Assembly (NCBI GenBank): GCA_934045905.1
Contig: OW203762.1
Coordinates: forward strand, 44,665,411-44,729,410
Length of the DNA stretch: 64,000 nucleotides
Reading direction: 5' to 3'
Origin: Leuctra nigra
Lineage: Eukaryota > Arthropoda > Insecta > Plecoptera > Leuctridae
This document shows positions 50,876 through 59,629 of this stretch, piece by piece. The notes beneath the pieces are model-generated. The model was not told the origin of the DNA. It ran no database searches and saw only the letters and a program-made list of their open reading frames with translations. A program made the translations under genes and the position numbers. The first letter of the stretch is position 1. Every line of letters starts with the position of its first letter.

Positions 50876-53623
50876 GTAAGCGTGATGCTTCTGGTCCCAA
50901 ACATACGAGTCTCATTTAAATGCCATTTACTCATGTAGACTGGTTGCGTCGCGTTTCAGACCGCTGCGCCGATTGGTTGGGAGTACAGCGAGGGACAGAA
51001 CGCCACGAGGGCAGGCCCGGCCCAAGATCTGTGACAACAAGTGGGGTGGTACAACAGAGCCAGTAATATTGCATAACCACCCAGTCGTCTCTTAACTCCT
51101 CTAGTCAACAACAAGGAACCTGTCTGTATTATAAGAGAGCGCGGGAATCTTTAACGCATCGCATTTTACTGCATGTGTACATTATTTATGTAAATTGTAC
51201 ATAACTCTTCATTAATTTAAAAAAAAGAAATGGTAAAAATAAGAATTTTATGGCATGATTTTGGTTCGAGTCCAAGCCATTGGTCAAGAATCTTGAATTT
51301 TATCTGACTGTTTTTATTAATTATATATATTAGAAAGTAATTTTCTAAAATACAAATCATTGTGTTTGATCTTTTATTATAAAGAGTACCTAGAGTTGTG
51401 CAACATTGATTATTTTAACCAAGAAGTCGGGCCGGCAGATCTTCGCTTGGTGTCCACTACCCACTCGTCTGTCATATTTTAAAACGTGTAAAAATGATAA
51501 AAAAGACTATGCTGTGACCTTGGGTTACATCCCAGAATTAGCTGCGACTCTTGACGAGTTGGCTCCATTTCCTTCAGCGAGTAGCCGCGTGGATGCACGT
51601 TCGAATCAATTATCTTTAACTCTTGACAGAGCCAACTCCCGATTTAACATGGACACATATTTACAGTAAAGTGTTTTGGTAGGGTGGATTGTAACAAACA
51701 AAAAAATATGAAATAATTTTTCTAAAAAAATTCTTAGTCACAGGTGGCACTCACACGTGTTATAAGAATGTAAAAAAAATAATGTCAGCGTTGTAGAAAG
51801 TGTGAATCAGTGAGGTGCAAGACTAGACTAATTATGGCTGCGAGTGAAAAGTGAACGATGCTAAAATGTCGATGTGGGCCGCAGCAGTGTTGCCAGATCT
51901 CTCCCCTCTGTGTTCTTCCGCTTCACCACGGAGAAAGATTACAAGAAACAACAAACCATCGTCAAGCATTCAAAGAGTACAAATTCTGTATAAGTCCCCG
52001 ATGATAAGGGGGTAAACTTATTATGTTTATTTTTTCCGTGGACTTGAGTTTTAGCATATAGTAGTCCATTGTGTCTTGGTGGCATTCATTCTGCTAAGAA
52101 CACCCATCGAAGGTTTCTATTAGTTGGGATTAGTTCTCCTACTCGAAAGCTTCGATGGGTCTCCTCAAAGTCACAATGTTGTTTTCTCAAGTGCTGCAGT
52201 ACACTGCTACATGCTAAAACTCCCGATTTCCAGTGGTAGAACTGAAGCCTAGCAGTGGTAAAACTGGAGCTAAAAGTGCGACTCTGTGGGTGACTGCTTG
52301 TATGTGAGTGCAAGAGAACGAGTCGACAGGGGTCGGCTGATTGTAAGATACGTAGTGTACGTATGCGACGCAAATGAGTGGGCATTCACTCGAGAACAAA
52401 AGAGGCTGTAGGTTAGCAGTTCTTGAATGTGTCTGCTTCACTTTTAGCTGATGAAACAAATTAAATTATAGTGAACTACCTAACAAACCTTTCTGTGTCA
52501 ATAAAAAAAAACAATTAAGAGCTTGGAGAAATTTCACAACGTAAAAATAAACAAAAAAAATGAATAGAAATATATGTTATACTACTGGAAGCACTCTCGA
52601 TTTGGTCTGATGGTATCTTTAAATTGTGATACAACTTAAAATCATTTAATGTCAATTTTTAATGCCAGTTTTTCTGTAGCAGCAATATGAATGAATACCA
52701 GTATTGCAAGAACAATATATTTGAGACTTCTGTCAATCACCATTATACACTAGAAGGTGATGCCATTGCTAATTATTAGATCTCTTGTTAGTTTATTATC
52801 TGTTTCTAAAACATTTTGCTGCTTTATGTTAGGACCTCCAGTACCAGTTGTAACTGTTTGTGGATGCTTAATGTGATTTGATTGGTTGATTGTGACCCTT
52901 CCTTGAAATTTCGATAACTAACAATGGCTGCCGGGGATGCTCCCTCAGCTGACCAAGTTTCTTCGCCCTCTTGTTGACAGACCATGCAACTGCCATTAAC
53001 GAACATTTAAATGAATTCAATCCCAGTTTTTATGGCTGTACGAGAAACTTATTGTATATATTACTTGTAACTATTCATATTGCATAATTGTTTTGTTCTA
53101 ATAATTTTCTTGATTCAACAGAGAATAAAATTTGTGTATTATTATAAGTACAATATTTCGTCCACAATATTACTAATTACACTTCAATCCTGATTCACCT
53201 TTCCATTCGTTGAAATACTCCATAAAAGTTTCAAAATGTTCAGTACCTGTGATGATAATGATTACTGACTGATTAGTAAGTAGATGTAATAGGAGGTACA
53301 CTCAATTGTCTTCCAGAAATTAGAAGGATATTTTATTCTACATTTATAAACTGAGATATGCTTTTGAGCAATCATCCTTCTATATAAAAATAATTATTAA
53401 TTTATACAAACCTCAAAGAGGTATCAATTTCTAAAGAAACCACAGCAAGAAAATAAGAACTTTTGGTATACTATAGAATTTTTATTATTTACTTAATTCT
53501 ATTTAGACCCAAAACAACTAAAAAAATTAAAATTAACATAAAAAATTATTTAATATCAAATAAAAATAATTGAAAGTACCTAAAGTATGATGATCATTTC
53601 TATGATCCAAAAATGTTTATGAT
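50876..53623 (+). other. MXD 3' untranslated region with a possible 84-bp intron, then intergenic AT-rich sequence
   Basis: A donor (GTAAGC at 50876) and an acceptor (GCGTTTCAG ending 50959) could remove an 84-bp intron right after the stop codon. The downstream sequence is non-coding. Candidate poly(A) signals AATAAA occur at about 52499 and 53122; which one is used cannot be told. A hairpin with arms CCATCGAAG/CTTCGATGG lies at 52104-52157. Open frames at 51406-51669 and 52086-52459 lack features. Confidence 0.45.
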
Positions 53624-54480
53624 TGAGCGAGCGTCACCACGGTACTCTTATGGCACTTTCTCTGTGTGTTTTTTTTTGTGGCCGCGGCCCAGGTCAAACC
53701 GCACAACCAATTGATCTGAAATTTTGCACACATACTAACGTAATCTATGCGGTCCCTAGGATCGTTTTTGAACGGGAGCCTGTGATTGGTTCAAATTTTT
53801 AAAAAATTATCTTTCGATTGGTTGATTATGATCAATTTGAAATTTTGGCAAGTCATTACGACCATCATTGTCCTCAATCTTACAAAGTTTCAGATAAATC
53901 CTCCTATTGGTTAAAATTAAAAAAAATATTTCATGTGATTATTGAAATTTAAACAAGAACCTTTTGACCGATCAACTTAAAACTTTGAATGGTAATTGGG
54001 ACCGACATTATCTATATTTTTGACAATTTTCATACTAATCTAGTGTGCTTAAATCCAAAAGTTATTGACAGGTTACGGACATTTTGCGTGTTGGCTGTCA
54101 AATTTCTCGAATTTCATATTTCACGGCAAGTTCGAATCTTAAGTTCCAAGGTAGTTTGAGCAAAAACTTTCAAAGTATGAAACTGATATGACCGTTCAAC
54201 AGGTCTATCTAATATTGTGAAAGTACACACACTTATGTCATATGAGTGGTCCCAGGTATATTTTTTGAACAAGATCCTGTGATTTTTTAAAATTAACAAG
54301 GAACCGTTTAATCGATCAACTTAAAACTTTGCATGATTATTGGGAAATATTTTAGGAATTTTTTGAGATTTTCATACTTAGTCTCTGAAGAAATTTAAGA
54401 ATTATTGGCTTTTAAGTATTAATGCATTTTCGATAGACAGAATTTTGGTTCGAAGTGTTGCGCATATCCGTGCTCGCTCA
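53624..54480 (+). mobile_element. Interspersed element with short inverted ends (857 bp)
   Basis: The left end TGAGCGAGCGTCACCACGG and the right end CGTGCTCGCTCA are inverted. Inside, a degenerate module recurs two or three times: a GGTCCC word, TTTTTGAAC, then GATCCTGTGATT or similar, then ACCGATCAACTTAAAACTTT. A partial copy lies inverted at 17240-17510. It encodes no recognisable transposase. The superfamily is not clear; no target duplication was identified. Confidence 0.68.
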
Positions 54481-55230
54481 TCAACGCGTTTCACAGAGCG
54501 TTTTCCTAGTATCATTGAGAATCTCATTTGTGGGGCCAGTAGTAAAATCTTTTCTTATTCATAGAACATCTCCACAACATTTTATGCTTCTATCACAAAA
54601 TTCTTGGGGGCTGTATTGATGTAGAGTGCCAGCGTTGGAGCCGACTTAGGTTTGTAAAGATGCAGCCCGGGTCGTTTGTCCTCTCCGCCCTAGATGTCAG
54701 GAAAAATACAAGTTTTTTGGTGTTTTGCTATTAGTTGCATTTTGTAAATAAAAAGTCATTAAAAAATTTATTTAAAAGTGTCAATGTCAAAATATGAACA
54801 AATTTAAAATAAATTAAATGTTTCAAATACCTACACATAAAATTAACGTAAAACGTTTTGGCACATAAAATGTTTTCAAAATTGATTTTATAAGTCAAAA
54901 AAACAAAACTGACGCGCGTTGCGGAGCAAGAGGGAGAATCCCCCCCCCCCTCCCGCCAAATTCCAAAATATCGAATTGAAAAAAAAACTTCCTAAAAGTT
55001 TGAGAATAAAGTCCCATTGTGGTGCAGATTTTACAGTTTAAAATTTTCGTACCTATTTCCTGCACACTGCCTTCTAAATATCTTGCTGACTGCTTGTTGC
55101 TTGTGAACTTCTTTGTTGAGAACGAACTGACAAGCAGGCTGTGTATTCAAGATGGCGCCGATAATTGATTTTACAAAAAATATAAAAACATTGAAATACT
55201 AAAATTTTTGCAAATACCTGACGTTACATA
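54481..55230 (+). promoter_or_regulatory. Upstream region of gene 2, probable promoter area
   Basis: It includes AAGATGGCGCC at 55150-55160, a perfect core of the YY1-type motif often found near transcription starts. It lies 120 bp upstream of a consensus donor at 55279. An ATG in this motif would start a 16-codon upstream ORF. A C-rich tract lies near 54940. No TATA box is obvious. The start site is inferred only. Confidence 0.35.
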
Positions 55231-55278
55231 ATGCTTCCTACAACTCTGAACTCAACATCTCTGCTAAGGATAGTTCAG
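55231..55278 (+). CDS. First exon part of an upstream ORF of gene 2
   Basis: ATG at 55231 begins 16 codons that end exactly at a consensus donor GTTCAG|GTAAGT (phase 0). Joined to the acceptor at 59330, the frame continues 20 codons and stops at TAA 59390-59392, giving a 36-residue peptide (start MLPTTLNSTSLL). The peptide is polar and helix-prone in its second half. It ends 21 nt before, and in frame with, the main ATG at 59414. It could be a regulatory upstream ORF or simply leader sequence. The splice between 55278 and 59330 is inferred. Confidence 0.45.
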
Positions 55279-55678
55279 GTAAGTGTATCAATAACTAGCA
55301 GCCTACGTATACCTAGGTAGGCCTTACGGTTTTTGTGAGAATAGGTTGGTGCATGCAACAGGAGAATTTACTAGGTGGGTACCTAGGTAGCCCTAGTCCT
55401 ACCTACCCTAGTCAAAGTCTAGACTTAGGCTACAAAAGTAGGTAATTATTATTACCGATAGGTCCTCGGTATATTAGGTTCTACATACTAGGTAGGTACC
55501 TAGTACTACTACTGTCCCCAATCTTTCCATGCCAGCCGATAGATTTGTTCTTTCTGTATTGGAGCTCGCTTGAGCAATGGCTGGTAGGTAGGTAGGTAGG
55601 TACCTATCTACTGGCGTTCACAAGGATGTCAATGACAAAAGAGTTACATCAACTTATAAGGTGATACTTAGCAATGAC

Positions 55679-55930
55679 CACAGCCATCTGTACACTCGAC
55701 GTTCGTTTCTCCTCCTTCTGTGAGCTGCCTGTTATCTGAGGAAAAATTTTAGTTCCTCACTTGCCGTCCCGGGAAGGGGCCGCCACCGTCGCGCATTTGA
55801 ATAGCCAAGGCGACGGTGGCGGCCCCTTCCCGGAACGGCAAGTGAAGTCAGTAACTACAAATTTGCCTCAGATAACAGGCAGCTCACAGAAGGAGGAGGA
55901 ACGAACAAGGAGTACCTACAGATGGCTGTG
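55679..55930. mobile_element. hAT-type foldback MITE, 252 bp, 8-bp target duplication
   Basis: It is flanked by GCAATGAC at 55671-55678 and 55931-55938. The termini CACAGCCATCTGTA and TACAGATGGCTGTG are inverted, and pairing continues almost through the whole element, including GGGAAGGGGCCGCCACCGTC near the centre and its complement. The loop is only about 16 bp. An 8-bp duplication and CA...TG ends are characteristic of hAT elements (family knowledge). The GC-rich stem stands out against the AT-rich intron. Confidence 0.93.
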
Positions 55931-56603
55931 GCAATGACAGTGTAATCAGAATCATGTCTGTAGCGGAGATATTAAAATAAATTACCTACCTACAGTACGT
56001 TCTACAAGGAATTTGCAACAGCGAAAAATCTATTTTCATTTAGAATTCCTATTTTCCACAATAATTTTGGATAGTTTTCTGACACAACCTCTTTCTCACC
56101 TCATGACAATATAGAGGACCAAAGAAAATCCACATTTCTGAGGTGTATACAGCATTTTATTAGCGTTTGTATTTTAGCATTTGCCCTCAGGCGCTGAAAG
56201 GTCCTTGTAGAACGTACTATAATAGGTAGGTCAATTCACGTAACTGTGGAAATTTTTCAAAAAAAGTTTTTTTTTAAGGAATTTTTTATTTTATTTTATT
56301 TAAAGATGTACCTATTATAAAGATTGTTGGAAAACAAATTTTTTGGAGCTATTATAAATACTCTTGAATTTACAGCACTTTTATATCAAAAAATTACACT
56401 TTTCTTAGTCAATATTTTTTAAATAGGTACTTCCATCTATTTTAGATACTACCTAATTTATAATTATATAATTTATAGTATTCTATACCAAACACCAATT
56501 TTTATTTTTTATTTTTTTTATTTTATTTATTTATTTTATTTTAATTTAGTACCTAATCTTTATTTTTATTTTTATTGATTTAATGTCTTATTCCTTGAGT
56601 TAA

Positions 56604-57231
56604 GGTGGCTGTATATCACGTGACTTTATTTCTCTACATCCGATCAGAAGAAATAGTTACCTATGAGTAGGTACATACCTTACATCGTTCATGTTGAGTA
56701 ATCCAAGGTGATTTATGAAGGAAATTCACTGCATACTTGAGCTTATCAATATTTGCAGTCAATATTATTTAATTTTGCAGTGATTTTATAATAAAAACAA
56801 TACAAATTTCGTGTATACGTACGCGTGTGAAGACTGTCAAAACCAAGTGCTGTTCGTTTAATCATTACATTCAAAATAGTGGATATAATTAATATCTCAA
56901 CATTTCACTGGAAAGACGAAGAATGAGCGCATGTTATACATTCTGACATTGCGTCAGGTTAGTGATGCATATGTCTTTTTATTAGAGTAATGTTTGCTGT
57001 TCTTGGCAACTCGTAGAATTTCCTTCAACTTCAGGTCTTGATTTGAGAATATTTAGGTGCAAGGAAGTTAAATCATCTAATATGTTATTTTCGTAGTTCT
57101 TTTCTGCGTAGATTAGGTCCAACTGATGTGTCCTAACTTATCTGATGAGTGAGAAGTATTTGCTGAACTGAACCCTTCCAAATGAAAATGTGTAGCTTTT
57201 TGGTTGAAAAGTCACGTGATATACAGCCACC
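56604..57231. mobile_element. TTAA-flanked MITE, 628 bp
   Basis: The ends are GGTGGCTGTATATCACGTGA (left) and TCACGTGATATACAGCCACC (right), perfect inverted repeats of about 22 bp. TTAA lies at 56600-56603 and 57232-57235. TTAA duplications are the mark of piggyBac-type insertion, although TA-duplicating Tc1/mariner elements with an A-starting terminus cannot be excluded. The interior is AT-rich and has no transposase ORF. Confidence 0.9.
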
Positions 57232-57235
57232 TTAA

Positions 57236-57619
57236 GACGGCTGGGTAGTGAGTTTGACCTTGAAGAGTTTTTAAATCGATTTTTATCAATATCTTTTCCC
57301 AGTGTAATTGTTAACAAAATAGGGCTATGGACGTGAATTCAGAACAGTTCAATGAAAATAATTCCATAGCTTGTAATGGTTTATTTGATTTACTTTGTCC
57401 TACAGGTGTTTAGAACCCGAAAATTTAGTAATTTTCGGGTTCTAAACACCTGTTGGACACAATAAAACTAATAGCTTATTCCAAACTATGAAATTATTTT
57501 CATTGAACTGTTCTGAATTCACGTCCATAGCCCTATTTTGTTAACAATTACACTGGAAAAAGATATTGATAAAAATCGATTAAAAAACTCGTCAAGGCCA
57601 CGCTCACTACCAAGCCCTC
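57236..57619. mobile_element. TTAA-flanked foldback MITE, 384 bp, nearly perfect palindrome
   Basis: TTAA lies at 57232-57235 and 57620-57623. The arms pair over almost the full length: ATCGATTTTTATCAATATCT, GGGCTATGGACGTGAATTCA, then TGTTTAGAACCCGAAAATT around a loop of a few bases. The ends are GACGGCTGGGTAGTGAG and CTCACTACCAAGCCCTC. This is the intact relative of the element at 12950-13299. It abuts the previous element and shares a single TTAA with it. Confidence 0.93.
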
Positions 57620-58378
57620 TTAACAATACGTTTCAGATGAATGAGCTGTCATAGCATTTATTTTCTAACTTTTTACTAACTCAAAATTTGGAAGCGATAA
57701 GCGAGTTACCGATGAGCGATACACGAGTTACGATATATTTGTTTAATACCTATCTACAGTTTCAAGCTTTCAGTTAAAAAAAAAAATGTATTTCTACACT
57801 TATATTAATATGATATTATACTTATAATATTATGAATAATATTATATTTTTAGTGGCACAGGATTAAGAGAAATTATCAATAATGTGAAGTTCTGTTAAT
57901 CGCATGTCCGTTCAGCGATACGCGAGTTACTTGGCCAAATCAATTTTTTTAGTTGTATAAATTTTTTCGATGGCATCTAATTTGAAAAGCAGCATCTTTC
58001 TGATATATAATTTTTTTTTACTTGTGTAGCTTTAATATAGGTATTTGGTAGGTAGCTAATTTAGTGGATACAAATCCATGATAGGTACTCGAGTTACCGT
58101 GAATTCAATTTTTTTTTCAATTTTCAAATCATTTATTTCTCCAACAAATACAAAGTAAATACACACAATTCGCTGTTATAAAAATAATGAAAAGAGAAGC
58201 CCGCATAAGAAAATATTCTTGTGTGCGGGCTGTCTAAATAAAAGTACAAATTATAAATAATCAGCCACAGGCAGTGAGAGAGAGAGAGAGAAAATATATA
58301 AAAGAAACATACTAAGTACATATTATAATACAACAATAATAATTTTACAATAATATAATTACGATATAATATTACAAT

Positions 58379-58873
58379 TAGGGGTGTTCAATGATTATTT
58401 TATTTAAATCGATTATTAATTCGATTTTCGTAATTTAAATCGATTAAATAATCGAATTAAATCGTATTGATATATAACTATAATGTAATTATGTTCAGGG
58501 TGGTCATCATCATCTTTTACAGCAATATTAACCTCAGCAATGAAATTGTCCTGAAAGTCTTTCATTTTACTTCGAAGACGCAGTAATGTACCCTAAATCA
58601 TTCAATCATCACTTGGTAATGCTAAAGAGAAATACACACTGAAACTTGGGAAAATACGTATTCCAAAGTTGAATTTATCACTAAAATATTACACACACAA
58701 AGAAAAATTTTGACAGAATCAAGGCAGCAATTATTTTAGAATGTAAAGTGCAACTATTTTCAAGGAGGCAAATACAAATTGATATTCGATTATTTTTTCT
58801 AACATCGATTAATCGTTTTGAAAGTCATAATCGATTAATCGATTCGATAAAATCGTAATCGTGAACACCCCTA
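58379..58873. mobile_element. hAT-type MITE, 495 bp, 8-bp target duplication
   Basis: Target duplications ATTACAAT lie at 58371-58378 and 58874-58881. The termini TAGGGGTGTTCA and TGAACACCCCTA are inverted, and the subterminal regions carry repeated ATCGATTA and AATCGAT words (AATCGATTAATCGTTTTGAA near the right). TAGGGGTGTTCA-like ends with 8-bp duplications are typical of hAT elements. The interior has no long ORF. Confidence 0.93.
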
Positions 58874-59329
58874 ATTACAATATACAATTATTAATTCATG
58901 ATACAATATTACAATATTACAAATTTTCTACAATACCTATACAATATATAATATAATTAATGATTATTCATGGTTAATTTTGATACTGTTGAAAAGAAAT
59001 TGTATCGCATCCATTTACTGAGGGTTTTCTTAAATATGTAATTGACCCAGTAGTTAATGACTTCCATTGTCAGTAATGAAAATAATGTGAAAAATGCAAT
59101 TCTAAAGTGCAATTCTATGTGCAATATATAATTCTATTTTTTCTATAATTCTATAATAATAATATAATATAATATAATTCTAATTATATAATTCTCGTGC
59201 AATTGCAATTCTAAAGTGCAATTCTAAAGTTCCGTTCTCCTTTAAGGAAGCCACAGAGAATAAAAATGTTGTATTGTAAATAATAATTAAATAATAATTT
59301 ACCTTTATTTAAATTATTTTAACTTACAG

Positions 59330-59629
59330 GAGCTACAAAGTATCAAACAACAAGAACATATAATCAAGAAGAATTTTGAAGATCCCATTTAAAATACTAA
59401 CCTTGAGGCAGCGATGGAACGTGAAAGATCTGGCACAAATTGTACATTTGGGGCTGTACCCAGAATACCCTCTAGCCTTTCTGTTACTGCAGTAAATATT
59501 GTTGTCCAAACAAAAAGCTCCCCTTCTCCAGCCGTTTCAACAATCACTCTCACACCTGGGCGAACTCGAGACATCGATCAAGACATGCAAGCTCTCCGTC
59601 TTTCTCGGCAGGATAATCCATTCCTTCAG
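59330..59629 (+). CDS. Gene 2 exon with main start codon (coding part 59414-59629)
   Basis: The acceptor is AACTTACAG and the donor CTTCAG|GTACTT. The main ATG at 59414 opens 72 codons ending at phase 0. The peptide begins MERERSGTNCTFGAVPR, is rich in Ser, Thr and Val, and ends DMQALRLSRQDNPFLQ. The first 63 bases of the exon read in the same frame and finish the upstream ORF at TAA 59390-59392. No signal peptide or membrane segment is visible. Confidence 0.8.

Larger units (their letters stand above)
55279..59329 (+). other. First intron of gene 2 (inferred), rich in MITEs
   Basis: The intron starts GTAAGT and ends AACTTACAG. It is strongly AT-rich and carries four inverted-repeat elements (listed separately), clusters of TACCTAGGTA and GTAGGTAGGT words at 55300-55610, and long T- or AT-rich runs at 56270-56580. 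The minus-strand open frame at 58133-58336 is low-complexity. Confidence 0.5.
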
